60,000 nt of DNA from Takakia lepidozioides (GCA_030704615.1 CM060733.1:1676001-1736000); one strand, 5' to 3'; positions 10,121-22,500 are shown, numbered from the stretch's first letter. The notes: generated by a model from the sequence alone, not told the origin. Numbers and translations are program-made.

Positions 10121-11600
10121 TCAACGCTTCTTCCGCTTTTGAGGTCGCCCTTCGAACGCTGCAACTGCCTCGGATGCGTTTCCCATTTCTGAGGCACGCA
10201 CCCAAGATGCCTCCACAAGATGATAGCCCTTCCATTTGACGAGATACTCCGTTTCTCGGTTCTTGAACCTCCTCGACTTAAGTATTGCCTCCACCTCGTA
10301 CTCGGTTCATTTTCATGATCCAACAGCATAGGTGGCGGACGCAACACTTGCTGCCGATTCGGACGTGCTTCATCTTTGAAGTAAGGCTTCAAAAGGAGAC
10401 ATGGAATACTGGGTGCACCTTGCTGTTTGCCGGCAGCTCCAATTCATACACATCCTCATTCATAACCTCCGAATGCGAAAAGGGTCCCGCATACGGAGGT
10501 ACGAACTTCGGACTCACTTTCCGGAGGTAGTCGAAAATTCTTGATGTTCAACCACCTCTGTGCCTGCCTCAAACTTCACTTCCCTCCGCTTCCGATTCGC
10601 CTGCCTTTCATACCGTTTCCTAGCTTTGGCAATGTTGTACTTTGCGAGCTTCAACAAACGCTCGCGTTCTTCCAGTACCGCCGCTTGCCGGTTCCTCAAC
10701 GTCCTGGGCGGCCCAACTTGTCGGCACCAGAGGTGCTTTTCCATAGACCAATACAAAAGGGGAAACTCCCGTCGCGGAGTGTTCTTGTTATTATAACAGA
10801 ACTCTGCCGCGTCTAAGTGTTCCACCAGTCTGATTGGTCTGCCGACACGTAATTCCGCAAGAATTGCTTCACTACGGAATTCACTCTTTCCGTTTGGCCG
10901 TCCGTCGTAGGTCGGAAGGCGGTGCTCATCTTCAGCCTCGTCCCCATCTTCTTCCAAAGTGCTCCCAAATTTACTCGTAAACTTTGGATCGCGGAGTCCG
11001 AGACAATATCCTTCGGGACTCCATGATGCTTTTAAGACGTGGGCGAAGTAAAGTCGCCCTGTCTCCTGCGTTGCCGTCTCCTTGGTGGGGATGAAATGGG
11101 CCATTTTACTGAACCTATCACCACCACCATGATTGCAATCGAATCCTTTTGACAGCGGCATAGCAGTCATGAAATCCATCGAGACGCTTTCCCAAGTCCC
11201 CTCTGGAATCGGCAAGGGTTGTAACAGCCCCGCTTGCTTTTTGTACTCGCTCCGGTTTTGTTGGCATGTGGTGCATGTCTTGACATACTCCTCTGCCTCC
11301 TCCCTCAGTTTGGGCCAGAAATACTCTTTCTTCAAGAGTGCCGCAGTGCGCTTGGCTCCGCCGTGGCCCGCAAGCGGGCTATCATGGCATTCTCTCAAGA
11401 GACTATCTCTGATCCCTCCCTTTGGCACGTAGAGACGTTTTTGCTTATACCGGAGCAGTCCATTTTGCAAGTGGAACTGCGATTTAACCCCCATCCTCAA
11501 GTCCTGCATCACGGACTTTGCCAGCTCATCCTTCCGGCAAGCCTTCCGGATCTTCCTTTGGAGCGCCGTCTCGCCCTTGTACACCAACAAGAGCTGCTGC
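10121..11600 (-). pseudogene. Integrase and chromodomain of chromovirus B
   Basis: Integrase joins element cDNA to the genome. The HHCC zinc domain is clear (H near 11410, the CTTCQQN cysteine pair near 11260), followed by the catalytic core start with SMDFMTAMPLSKGFD (first D) near 11160. The region of the second D (LRDPKFTSKFG) is frame-damaged. The C-terminal chromodomain lies near 10142-10300, with YEVEAILKSRR and YLVKWKGY equivalents readable by comparison with copy C; such domains bind modified histone tails and steer insertion. At least three frameshifts separate these blocks. The stop is at 10121-10123. Confidence 0.88.
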
Positions 11601-12990
11601 TTTCTACTTAAAGCATCGGCCACCACATTGTCCCGTCCCGGTTTGTACTGGATATCCACGTCGAACACTGCCAAAGTATCTTGCCACCTAAGTTGTTTTG
11701 GGGACAACTTGGGCTGCGTGGCAAAATACTTCACCGTGACATTGTCCGTGAACACCTTCACTGGGTTGGAACCAACATAGTGGCGCCAAGCTCAAGGCAA
11801 TGCACCACCGCCTTCATCTCTTTTTCGTGCGTCGGCCACCGTCGCTCCACTTCATTCAGTTTCTTACTTTCGTAAGCCACTGGACGTCCATCTTGCATAA
11901 GTACACCCCCAATCGCGAAGTCCGATGCATCTGTATGAATCTCAAACGGACGATCGAACTCCGGGATTTTCAAGACTGGAGCTTCCGTCATCCGCTGCTT
12001 CAATTCAGCAAAAGCTTGGCCACAAAATGTGTTCCATACCCAGACTTTGGATTTACACAGAAGGTCCGACAGCGGCCCCGCGATCTTGGCGAAATTTCTC
12101 ACATACTTCCGGTAATAGGAGGCGAGTCCTAGGAAGGATCGCACTCCCGGGACCGAAGTCGGAGGCTCCCAGTCCAAGATCGCCCTCACCTTTCTGTCAT
12201 CCATTTTGATCCCATCCTGTGTAATCACATGCCCCAAGAACTCCACTTTTGTGACCCCGAATTCGCACTTTGAAGCTTTGGCATACAGCTTCCCTTCTCG
12301 CAATTTTTGGAACACCCTTTTGAGGTGTCCAGGTGCTCCTCCTTTGTTTTCGAGTACACCAAGATGTCGTCGATGTACACGATCACAAAGTCATCCAACC
12401 ACTCCAAAAGGCTGTTCATCAGCGTGCTAAATGTCGCTGGTGCATTGGTGAGCCCAAAAGGCATCACCAAGAACTCATATGAACCATACCTTGTCCTGCA
12501 CGCGGTCTTCTCCTCATCTCCTTCCGCCACCCGAATTTGTGATAGCCGGAGCGCAAGTCGATCCGGCTGAAATACTTCGCTCCTGCCAACCGATCGAAGA
12601 GGTCGTCGATCCTTGGCAAAGGGTACCGGTTTTTGATAGTCACCTTATTCAGAGCCCTGTAATCGACACACATCCGCAGCGTCCCATCCTTCTTGTCTGC
12701 AAATAGCACCGGGGCTCCGTAAGGTGACTTACTCGGCCGGATGTACCCCTTTGACATTAGATCTTTGAGCTGAGTCTTCAGCTCGACCAACTCTCTGTGG
12801 CTCAACCGGTAGGGCGCCTTGGCAGGCGGTTCCGATCCCGGTATCACCTCAATTGTGGTCAACTCCTCTTCGCGGTGGCAAGCCGCTTGGTAAATCCTCC
12901 GGCATCACATCCTGGTATTTCTCCAAAATCCCCTTGATCCAATCTGGGCTCGGCTCCCCATCGCCTTCTCCTTTCACTTCTCTAATGTAA
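11601..12990 (-). pseudogene. Reverse transcriptase and RNase H of chromovirus B
   Basis: Copies element RNA to DNA and removes the RNA. RT blocks seen in order: [20 protein letters not shown] and [11 protein letters not shown] (frame ending at 12464), then [20 protein letters not shown] and the catalytic YIDD at 12366-12377 in a shifted frame, then [14 protein letters not shown]. RNase H has IHTDASDFAIGGVL and ends with the VADALSRK block near 11600. Frames change near 12500, 12310 and 11760, so it is inactive. Confidence 0.92.
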
Positions 12991-14676
12991 AGCAAAAACT
13001 GGGCTCGTGTGCCTCCTCCACGGCCCACTCCTTTGCTGACAGAAGGTTTATTCGCCCTCCCACGGATTTGGGCGTTTCCGACACTCGTAAAACCTCGCCA
13101 CCATTCCCACATGGGCGTGACTACTCTCTTGCGGCCATCTATGACCGCTCCGGATTTGCTCAAAAAGGTCATTCCCAAAATGAGATCCACTCCATCGATC
13201 TCGCAGATAGTGAAGTTCTCACGTCCCTCCCAACTCCCCAGTTGAAGAGGAACATCAAACGCCAACCTTGTCGCCAACTGAGGTTCTCCTTTGGCAGAGC
13301 GCACCTCAATAGAGGCCCCCACGTCACTTGTCGGGAGTCCCAACTTTCGCGCCGCCGCCGGCGTCATGAAGGAGTGCGACGCTCCTGTGTCCACCAACAA
13401 CGACACATTAGTTCCGGATATTATCCCATCCACGAACAATAACTGACTCCCTTTTCGTAAGGCGCCAGTTTCCTGATACAACTCACAAGAAAATTTGCCT
13501 ACCTTGCAAGTCCTGGCGACCACCGCTTCCACCAAGCGACTGATGGTATCTTCCGACAGCTCCGTGGTCGCCCGAGTCATGTTCAATTGCCGGGGCTTCG
13601 TGCACTTCTTGGCCATGTGCCCGGGCTCCCCGCAATTGAAACACACTCCATCAAAGGTCGCCTTCTGTCCGCCATAAGCCGCTCCACCCGCTTTTCCTTT
13701 CGAAGCACCGGGTGCCGCCTTGACGTGTGAAGGCCCTCCCTTCGATTTCCACGTGCCATTTTCGCCGCGTGGCCTATCCCACTTCTTTTCCGGTCGGAGG
13801 AGTCACCTTCCCGCCGGGTCTTCTTGTGGTTCAGCTCCGTACGGCCTTGTCTCTCACCCCTAGGGACATCCGAGAAACATTCAGCCTCTCAATTGCCTCG
13901 TTCAAAGTCTTGGGTGGCTTCTCCTCCAACTTCCGCCTAGCCCATGGGGCCAGTCCCGCCACAAAGTTGAAGACCATTTCTGGTTCTGCCATGTCCGCGA
14001 CTTCGAGCAACAGCACATTGAAAGCCTGGACATACCCCCGACATGTCATCTGTTTGCTTCAAATTCCTCATCTTGTCCGGGCAATTCCTCATCTGTCCCG
14101 GGCAAGCCAGGACGCGTTGAGGGGCACAAACTGTCTCTTCATCAATTCCTTGAACTCCTCCAGTTCAAGGTTTCCGGGCTTGGGCCTCGTCGTGAAGGCG
14201 TTTCTGCCACCATTGTTGAGCATAGCCCCTCAAATAGGTGGGAGCCACTTCCACGATCCTCGTCACTCAACTTGGCCGCCCGGAAGTACTGCTCTAGCTC
14301 CAGGAGCCAGGTGTTGAGTGCCTTCCGGTTTTCGAACGCCCTCGAAGGTGCCGGGTTCCTTAGGCTTCACCTTAAACTTTGCCTTGGTGGAAGTGGCATT
14401 AGCCGCCTTCAACACGTCTTTCAACGTCCCGCCAAACTGCGCCAACAACCCTTCCCAAAAGGCTGCCGGCATGGGAGGCATCTCTTGGTTTGTCGGAGCT
14501 CTCAAAGATTCCTCGGGCTCCGACTCCTCGGATTCCTCCGCTCTGAGCGCCTCGTTTTCGGAAACATTAATCGCTTCCTCAAACGGCCGCCTCGGTGACA
14601 CGTCGCCCCCATCGGGCTCACCGGGATCATCATCTTTTGGGCCGTTCCGCTTTCGCTTCGGCTTGCCCGACCCCAT
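12991..14676 (-). pseudogene. gag-protease of chromovirus B
   Basis: Starts at ATG 14674-14676 in the same context as copy D. The gag core is split near 14300 and 14050, where a short direct duplication (cctcatcttgtccgggcaatt) appears. The zinc knuckle is at 13602-13643 and the protease DTG at 13383-13391, followed by the ASHSF residues usual in the family. The frame from 13646 to 12849 is open through protease into the start of the RT linker. Confidence 0.9.
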
Positions 14677-14717
14677 GATGAGGCCAATCCCAAGGACGAT
14701 CGCGTACTGAACTCTAA

Positions 14718-14729
14718 GCTCTGATACCA
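14718..14729 (-). other. Primer binding site, initiator tRNA-Met
   Basis: TGGTATCAGAGC on the minus strand, two bases inside the 5' LTR of B. Confidence 0.93.
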
Positions 14730-14731
14730 AG

Positions 14732-15450
14732 TGTCGCACACCTCAATTCGGTAAACTCCCCTTCAAGTCATAGTTACTCGCTTTGATGCGCGCGCCTGAC
14801 TCCCAACCTGGCCGCCGGGCCAACTTGGAGTTTCGGCTGCTCACCGGGACATAACGGTCCCCTTCCGCTTCCCTCTAAACCCTCCACCTATTTGGGACTA
14901 GGAGAATTCCCTTTGGTGGATGGCAGTCCGGAAGAGCTCCCCACTCTTTGGTCGCTTTCCGGCTCGCTCTTTACTCACTAGTTTTGGTCACCAACGGGCT
15001 TGCACCGTTCTCGGGGTTACTACTCCCTATATATACTTCTGTAGCTGTCCGCGGGGGTTTCATACCAGCCATGCCATTTTATGGTGAACCACCACGAAAA
15101 CCCTCGACTCCCGGTGGTGAGTCGCGGTGAGTCTTGGCCCACTCACCGCGGCCCAATGGACCGTGATGAGTCCCAAGACTCCCCACGACTCCCACCACGA
15201 GGTCTCCACCCCATGGTGAGTCCTATGCCACCCCACTAAGTCCCACTAAGCTACCACCACCCCTTGTGGAGCCACCCACACGCAACCCGGTGTGCGGGGC
15301 TCCACCTAGTGAGCGCCTCCGCCTCCTTGAGTGCCTTGGGCACTCAAGGGGCTTCAGCCCCCATACCTATCGCTGCCGCTGCCCCCACCACAGGGGCAGC
15401 CCCTCATGTGTCCCGACCCCCCCCTGCCCTCAAGGCAAAGGGCCGCGACA
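14732..15450 (-). repeat. 5' LTR of chromovirus B
   Basis: 719 bp with family ends. Its outer end (15450) touches the truncated LTR of copy C without any intervening base. Confidence 0.92.
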
Positions 15451-15658
15451 GGGAGCTGTTCCGGACTGCCATCTACCAAAGGAATTCTCCTAGGCCCAAA
15501 TAGGTGGAGGGTTTAGTGGGAAGCGAAGGGGGGGACCGTTATGTCCCGTGAGCAGCCGAAGCTCCAAGTTGGCCCGGGCGGCAGGTTGGGAGTCAGGCGC
15601 GCGCATCAGCGAGTAACTATGACTTGAAGGGGAGCTTACCGAAGTGAGGTGCGCGACA
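15451..15658 (+). repeat. Truncated 5' LTR of chromovirus C
   Basis: Matches 21188-21399 of the 3' LTR, i.e. only its last 208 bases or so. The TATA region is lost, so this LTR could not start transcription. Confidence 0.9.
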
Positions 15659-15660
15659 CT

Positions 15661-15672
15661 TGGTATCAGAGC
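15661..15672 (+). other. Primer binding site, initiator tRNA-Met
   Basis: TGGTATCAGAGC, two bases after the LTR remnant. Confidence 0.92.
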
Positions 15673-15713
15673 TTAGAGTTCAGTACGCGATCGTCCTTGG
15701 GATTGGCCTCATC

Positions 15714-17233
15714 ATGGGGTCGGGCAAGCCAAAGCGAAAGCGGAACGGCCCAAAAGATGATGATCCTGGTGAGCCCGATGGGGGCGACGTGTCACCGAGC
15801 GGCCGTTTGAGGAAGCGACGCAGGTTTTGAAAACGAGGCCGCCCAAGAGCGGAGGAATCCGAGGAGTCGGAGCCCGAGGAATCCGTGAGAGCTCCGACCG
15901 ACCAACAGATGCCTCCCATGCCGGCAGCCTTTTGGGAAGGGTTGTTGGCGCAGTTTGGCGGGACGTGAAAGACGTGTTGAAGGCGGCTAATGCCACTTCC
16001 ACTAAGGCAAAGTTTAAGGTGAAGCCTAAGGAACCCGGCACCTTCGAGGGCGTCCGAAATCGGAAGGCACTCAACACCTGGCTCTTGGAGCTAGAGCAGT
16101 ACTTCCGGGCGGCCAAGTTGAGTGACGAGGATCGGGTGGAAGTGGCTCCCACCTATTTGAGGGGCTATGCTCAACAATGGTGGCAGAAACGCCTTCACGA
16201 CCGAGGTCCAAGCCCGGAAACCTTGAACTGGAGTGGGTTCAAGGAATTGATGAAGAGACAGTTTGTGCCCCTCAACGCGTCCTGGCTTGCCCGGGACAAG
16301 ATGAGGAATTTGAAGCAAACAGATGACATTCGGGATATGTCCAGGCTTTCAATGTGCTTTTGCTCGAAGTCGGACATGGCAGAACCGGAAATGGTCGTGG
16401 CGGGACTGGCCCCATGGGCCAGGCGGAAGTTGGAGGAGAAGCCACCTAAGACTTTGAACGAGGCAATTGAGAGGGCTGAATGTTTCTCAGATGTCCCTAG
16501 GGGTGAAAGACAAGGCCGTACGGAGCTGAACCACAAGAAGACCCGGCGGGAAGGTGACTCCTTCCGACCGGAAAAGAAGTGGGATAGGCCACGCGGCGAC
16601 AATGGCACGTGGAAATCGAAGGGAGGGCCTTCACACGTCAAGGCGGCACCCGGTGCTTCGAAAGGAAAAGCGGTGGAGCGGCTTATGGCGGACAGAAGGC
16701 GACCTTTGATGGAGTGTGTTTCAATTGCGGAGAGCCCGGGCACATGGCCAAGAAGTGCACGAAACCCGACAATTGAACATGACTCGGGCAACCACGGAGC
16801 TGTCGGAAGATACCATCAGTCGCTTGGTGGAAGCGGTGGTCGCCAGGACTTGCAAGGTAGGCAAATATTCTTGTGAGTTGTATCAGGAAACTGGCGCATT
16901 GCGTAAAGGGAGTCACTTATTGTTCGTGGATGGGATAATATCCGGAACTAACGTGTCATTGTTGGTGGACACAGGAGCGTCGCACTCCTTCATGACACCG
17001 GCAACGGCACAAAAGCTGGGACTCCCGACACTGACGTAGGGGCCTCTATTGAGGTGCGTTCTGCCAAAGGAGAACCAATTGGCGACGAATTGGCGTTCGA
17101 TGTTCCTCTTCAACTGGGGAGTTGGGAGGGACGTGAGAACTTCACCATCTGCGAGATCGATGGAGTGGATCTCATTTTGGGGATGACCTTTTTGAGCAAA
17201 TCCGGAGCGGTCATAGATGGCCGCAAGAGGTAG
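15714..17233 (+). pseudogene. gag-protease of chromovirus C
   Basis: Starts at ATG 15714. A one-base loss near 15800 breaks the acidic N-terminus, and the gag core is then open from 15827 to about 16350. Further indels lie near 16340-16400, at the zinc knuckle (16716-16770) and after the protease (17030-17090). The protease block LLVDTGASHSFMTPA is readable in the frame 16716-17039. Confidence 0.88.
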
Positions 17234-18760
17234 TCACGCTGCCATGTTGGAATGGTGGCGAGGTCTTACGAGTTTCGGAAACGCCCAAACCCGTGGGAGG
17301 GCGAATAAACCTTCTGTCAGCAAGGGAGTGGGCCGTGGAGGAGGCACACGAGCCCAGTTTTTGCTCTACATTAGAGAAGTGAAGGGAGAAGGCGATGGAG
17401 AGCCGAGCCCAGATTGGATCAAGGGGATTTTGGAGAAATACCAGGATGTGATGCCGGAGGATTTGCCAAGCGGCTTGCCACCGCGAAGAGGAGTTGACCA
17501 CAAGATTGAGGTGATACCGGGATCGGAACCGCCTGCCAAGGCGCCCTACCGGTTGAGCCACAGAGAGTTGGTCGAGCTGAAGACTCAGCTCAAGATCTAA
17601 TGTCAAAGGGGTACATCCGGCCGAGTAAGTCACCTTACGGAGCCCCGGTGCTATTTGCAGACAAGAAGGATGGGACGCTGCGGATGTGTGTCGATTACAG
17701 GGCTCTGAATAAGGTGACTATCAAAAAACCGGTACCCTTTGCCAAGGATCGACGACCTCTTCGATCGGTTGGCCATATTTCAGCCGGATCGACTTGCGCT
17801 CCGGCTATCATCAAATTCGGGTGGCGGAAGGAGATGAGGAGAAGACCGCGTGCAGGACAAGGTATGGCGGTTCATATGAGTTCTTGGTGATGCCTTTTGG
17901 TCACCTTTGCACCAGAACATTTAGCACGCTGATGAACAGCCTTTCCAGGAGTGGTTGGATGACTTTGTGATCGTGTATGTACATCGACGACATCTTGGTG
18001 TACTCGAAAACAAGGAGGAGCACCTGGAGCACCTGAAAAGGGTGTTCCAAAAATTGCGGGAAGGGAAGCTGTATGCCAAAGCTTCAAAGTGCGAATTCGG
18101 GGTCACAAAAGTGGAGTTCCTGGGGCATGTGATTACACAAGATAGGGTCAAAATGGATGACAGAAAGGTGAGGGCGATCTGGACTGGGAGCCTCCGACTT
18201 CGGTCCCGGGAGTGCGATCCTTCCTAGGACTCGCCTCTATTACCGGAAGTATGTGAGAAATTTCGCCAAGATTGCGGGGCCGCTGTCAGACCTTCTGTGT
18301 AAATCTAAAGTCTGGGCATGGAACACCTTTTGTGGCCAAGCTTTGCTGAATTGAAAGCAGCGGATGGCGGAAGCTCCAGTCTTGAAAATCCCGGAGTTCG
18401 ATCGTCTGTTCGAGATACACACAGATGCGTCGGACTTCGCGATTGGGGGTGTACTGATGCAAGATGGACGTCCCAGTGGCTTACGAAAGTAAGAAACTAA
18501 ATGAAGTGGAGCGACGGTGGCCGAAGCACGGAGAAAGAGATGAAGGCGGTGGTGCACTGTCTTGAGCTTTGGCGCCACTATGTTGGTTCCAACCCAGTGA
18601 AGGTGTTCACGGACAATGTCACAGTGAAGTATTTTTCCACGCAAGCCCAAGTTGTCCCAAAACAACTTAGTGTGGCAAGATACTTTGGCGGTGTTCGACG
18701 TGGATATCCAGTACAAACCGGGACGAGACAACGTGGTGGCCAATGCTTTAAGTAGAAAGC
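17234..18760 (+). pseudogene. Reverse transcriptase and RNase H of chromovirus C
   Basis: RT pieces: the linker frame (17217-17600), [19 protein letters not shown] (frame 17600-17890), a damaged palm where copy B has YIDD (here [10 protein letters not shown] in frame 17955-18227, the YIDD frame being shifted by one base), then LGHVITQD. RNase H ends in a frame with VDIQYKPGRDNVVANALSRK (to about 18760). Many frameshifts. Confidence 0.88.
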
Positions 18761-19773
18761 AGCAGCAGCTTGTTGGTGTACAAGGGCGAGACGACGCTCC
18801 AAAGGAAGATCCGGAAGGCTTGCCGGAAGGATGAGCTGGTGAAGTCCGTGATGCAGGACTTGAGGGATGGGGGTTTTAAATCGCAATTTCACTTGCAAAA
18901 TGGACTGCTCCGGTATAAGCAAAAGCGTCTCTACGTGCCGAAGGGAGGGATCAGAGATAGTCTCTTGAGAGAATGCCATGATAGCCGCTTGCGGGCCACG
19001 GCGGAGCCAAGCGCACTGCGGCACTCTTGAAGAAAGAGTATTTCTGGCCCAAACTGAGGGAGGAGGCAGATGAGTATGTCAAGACATGCACCACATGCCA
19101 ACAAAACCGGAGCGAGTACAAAAAGCAAGCGGGCTGTTACAACCCTTGCCGATTCCAGAGGGGACTTGGGAAAGCGTCTCGATGGATTTCAAGACTGCTA
19201 TGCCGCTGTCAAAAGGATTCGATGCAATCATGGTGGTGGGGGATAGGTTCAGTAAAATGGGCCATTTCATCTCCACCAAGGAGACGGCAACGGCGCATGA
19301 GACAGGGCGACTTTACTTCGCCCACGTCTTAAAGCATCATGGAGTCCGAAGGATATTGTCTCGGACCGCGATCCAAAGTTTACGAGTAATTTTGGAGGGC
19401 ACTTTGGAAGAAGATGGGGACGAGGCTGAAGATGAGCACCGCCTTCCGACCTACGACTGCCGGCAAAAGCAAGGTGCACCCAGTATTCCATGTCTCCCTT
19501 TTGAAGCCTTACTTCAAAGATGAAACGCGTCCGAATCGGCATCAAGTGTTGCGTCTGCCACCTATGCTGTTGGATCATGAAAATGAACCTGAGTACGAGG
19601 TGGAGGCAATACTTAAGTCGAGGAGGTTCAAGAACCGAGAAACGGAGTATCTCGTCAAATGGAAGGGCTATCATCATGTGGAGGCATCTTGGGTGCGTGC
19701 CTCAGAAATGGGAAACGCATCCGAGGCGGTTGCAGCTTTCGAAGGGCGACCTCAAAAGCGGAAGAAACGTTGA
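18761..19773 (+). pseudogene. Integrase (internally deleted) and chromodomain of chromovirus C
   Basis: The HHCC domain (18890-19120) and the start of the catalytic core are present. A deletion near 19460 joins the core directly to the linker before the chromodomain, removing the region of the catalytic Glu. The chromodomain (19594-19752) is intact at sequence level: YEVEAILKSRRFKNRETEYL, then VKWKGY and the ASWV block, ending in a basic tail and a stop at 19771-19773. Confidence 0.9.
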
Positions 19774-20675
19774 TGGGGACATCAACCTTGGAGCGTGGGG
19801 GAGGAAATGCATGCTTAGCCTAGCTTAGCTAGCTTAGGAATCCGATTTACAAAAACTTGTATTGTACAAAAATTTGTTATAAAAGAAATGGGTTCCAAAT
19901 GTTGTGCGTCCTATTTGTTTGGAATGGTGATGCATGGTATGGTTGGCTAGTGTGTAGAATGCATGCTAGCTTATAAAAGTGGGAGAGGTAAATTGGGTTA
20001 ATCGTGTGTTTGCGTAGTGCCGAAATCGGGTGACCCCCATCCGAGGGGCAAGGAAACTTGCGCCTTCTTTGGGAGTTCACGTGCTAGTGCGCACCTGGCG
20101 CGTGCGCGTACTATAACTGCGCTACCGAGGGGGTTGCCTTGTAGTGCGGGCTAACGCGGAAGCCACGTGTTTCCGTTCACGTACTATAATCGTGTAGCCT
20201 CGGGACGAAGTCGTAGTGCAGCTTCGGCGTGTTCCGTACCTCAGGCCAGCATTCCAAGGCGGACCCAATTGTAGTGATTGGGCGCACTGTTGGTTCAAGG
20301 TTATCTTCCTAGTCAAAGAGGGTTCCAGGGAAACCCTTGCTCAAGGTGATGCCAAAAGCGGCATCATGAGCGGTCGCAAGCAATGTTGTTGTAGTAAGGC
20401 GATTCGATCCTCGGGGAGGATCGTTCCTTGGCCTTGAAGTAGGCCAAGAAGAGTGCACTGGGAGGAGCTGGAGGCTCCACCCTTGGCCGGGACTTGGAGG
20501 AAGTCGGCCGAACTAGCTAGTGGAGAGTAGAGTCAAGTGTGGGGTTTGGTTCTTTGCCATGGGATGCCATGGTGCGGAAACAAACTCCTTGAGGTGGGAC
20601 GCCACAACTTGGATGTTCGTTTCTACAAAATGGACAAGTCGATGAGGACATCGACTCCCTGTTGGTAGGGGTGTG
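19774..20675 (+). other. 3' untranslated region of chromovirus C
   Basis: Non-coding, collinear with 9223-10120 of copy B in inverted orientation. It ends in GGTAGGGGTGTG directly before the 3' LTR, the likely polypurine tract. Confidence 0.7.
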
Positions 20676-21399
20676 TGTCGCGGCCCTTTGCCTTGAGGGC
20701 AGGGGGGGTCGGGACACATGAGGGGCTGCCCCTGTGGTGGGGGCAGCGGCAGCGATAGGTACGGGGGGCTGAAGCACCCTGGAGTGCCCAAGGCACTCAA
20801 GGAGGCGGAGGCGCTCACTAGGTGGAGCCCCGCCACCGGGTTGCGGTGGGGGTGCTCCACAAGGGGTGGTGGTAGCGTAGCGGGACTTAGTGGGGTGGCA
20901 TAGGACTCACCATGGGGGCGGAGACCTCGTGTGGGAGAGTGGGGAGTCTTGGGACTCATCACGGTCCATAGGGGCCGTGGTGAGTGGGCCAAGACTCACC
21001 GCGACTCACCACTGGGAGTCGAGGGTTTTCGTGGTGGTTCGCCATAAAATGGCATGGCTGGTTGTGAAACCCCCGCGGACAACTACAGAAGTATATATAA
21101 GGGGAGTAGTGACCCCGAGAACGGTGCAAGCCCGTTGGTGACCAAAAACTAGTGAGTAAGCGAGCGAGCCGGAAAGCGACCAAAGAGGGGAGCTGTTCTG
21201 GACTGCCATCTACCAAAGGGAATTCTCCTGGGCCCAAATAGGTGGAGGGTTTAGTGGGAAGCGAAGGGGGGACTGTTACGTCCCGGTGAGCAGCGGAAGC
21301 TCCAAGTTGGCCCGGGCGGCCAGGTTGGGAGTCAGGCGCGCGCATCGGAGCGAGTAACTATGACTTGAAGGGGAGCTTACCGAAGTGAGGTGCGCGACA
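20676..21399 (+). repeat. 3' LTR of chromovirus C
   Basis: 724 bp from TGTCGCGGCC to GTGCGCGACA. It matches the D LTR closely and in the same orientation. Confidence 0.93.
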
Positions 21400-22206
21400 T
21401 TATGAGCGTCGCTGCTTCATGAATAAGAAAGATTGCAGGCAAACACAACAGTAGGTCATTTGCCAGTGCGGGAAATGGAAGAGCCTGCCGCCATCGCGCA
21501 AGAAAAAACAAAATGCACGCGGATCGTGGTGCTCGAGCACTCAGCTCAGCCGCCATCGCCATCCTCCAGAGAAAAACAAGCACGAGTATCGTGCCGTGCT
21601 TAGGGCAGAGAGGCGGTTAGCAAACCATCCCGTGATTTCATCCACTGGGATGAAATTTTGCACTTCATTAGAGTTACATCCTCTTAGGTTTACATCCATT
21701 AGGGTAACATCCAGGATGGATGTAATCCGTCGTGGATGAAAAATTGCAAGCTACATCCTTAGTGGTAAAGCTCAAGACAATAATTCATCCAATTAGGGAT
21801 TATACTTGGCATTTTTTCATCCGGTATGGATGAAATTCAAAACATATTCCATTAGGGATTAGAAAGAAGGTATTTCCAAACCAGGTAGGCTTAGGAAAAA
21901 AAATTGTTAATCCCAAACAGATAATTGGAGAGAGGGAGAGAGAGGGAGAGAGGGGCGCCTACCATCCAATCCCTGGTATGGCAGTCCCTTATGGAGTGAG
22001 TGGCTACAAAGATTTTCATGCCTTAAAATGGAGGAACTGTTGGCAACCTTGAAATCTGAAGAGGAACATCAACCATTGGGACTATGTACGTACCGTACCA
22101 ATCACTCGCAACTTCCTGTATTCAGAGAGAATACCCTGGACAATGTAAAGTAAGATACAAGAGAGGGGGGGGAGAATGTACTCATAAGATGTAATGAAGG
22201 GAAGCT
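21400..22206. other. Non-coding stretch with a GGATGAA/TTCATCC repeat cluster
   Basis: No gene seen. Between 21637 and 21850 words such as TTCATCC, ACATCC and GGATGAAAT recur many times in both orientations, for example the short palindrome TTCATCCACTGGGATGAA near 21637-21655. A (GAGAGG) microsatellite lies at about 21929-21956. Confidence 0.5.
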
Positions 22207-22500
22207 TTAGTAACCTGGCAAGTCCAAACTGTTTTGTGATGACAAAAGATGCACACTTGATAAACAGATGGAAGAGAGAACCGTTGCAGCACTTACAATG
22301 TAGTCAGGGGAGCCACCATGGCTCTCAGCATTGCAAATGCACACAAACGTTATGAGGTCGGGCTTCACCCCTTCCCCCATCGTTTGCTCATAAGTCTCTA
22401 AAGCCTCCATCCCGCGCCCTGCTCTGCATACCCTGCAAGCATCGCACTCCACTACACCACATCTCGTTCAGCCTGCATAGTGTTGAACACTCCCTTTGCA
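22207..22500 (-). pseudogene. PPR repeat fragment
   Basis: The minus strand contains remnants of PLS-class pentatricopeptide repeats, for example MEALETYEQTMGEGVKPDLI followed by TFVCICN. PPR proteins bind organellar RNA, but this piece holds about one repeat with frameshifts and is dead. It joins the OSB-like fragment just upstream on the same strand, as also happens at 43-44 kb. Confidence 0.7.

Larger units (their letters stand above)
8507..15450 (-). mobile_element. Ty3/gypsy chromovirus copy B, structurally full length
   Basis: 6944 bp on the minus strand: 5' LTR (14732-15450), primer site, gag, protease, RT, RNase H, integrase, chromodomain, a 0.9-kb untranslated 3' part and the 3' LTR (8507-9222). 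It is the only copy here with both LTRs and all domains, but the frame is broken by several indels. The flanks aaggg (8502-8506) and gggag (15451-15455) do not match, so no target duplication is visible. Its 5' end abuts copy C exactly. Confidence 0.93.
15451..21399 (+). mobile_element. Ty3/gypsy chromovirus copy C, 5' LTR truncated
   Basis: Plus-strand copy with a partial 5' LTR (15451-15658), primer site, gag to chromodomain, and a complete 3' LTR (20676-21399). About 512 bp are missing from the left of the 5' LTR, judged against the 3' LTR. A second deletion removes roughly 450 bp of the integrase C-terminal part near 19460. The bases after the 3' LTR are ttatg; no matching left flank exists. 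Confidence 0.92.

Noticed and set aside
8502-15455. Target site duplication of chromovirus B
   Set aside because: Flanks aaggg and gggag share only gggs in different register; the right flank is the LTR of copy C.
1-21399. Many long frames on the strand opposite to gag-pol in copies A-D
   Set aside because: They recur at the same places in every copy and show no motifs; they are shadows caused by G+C-rich codon use in gag.
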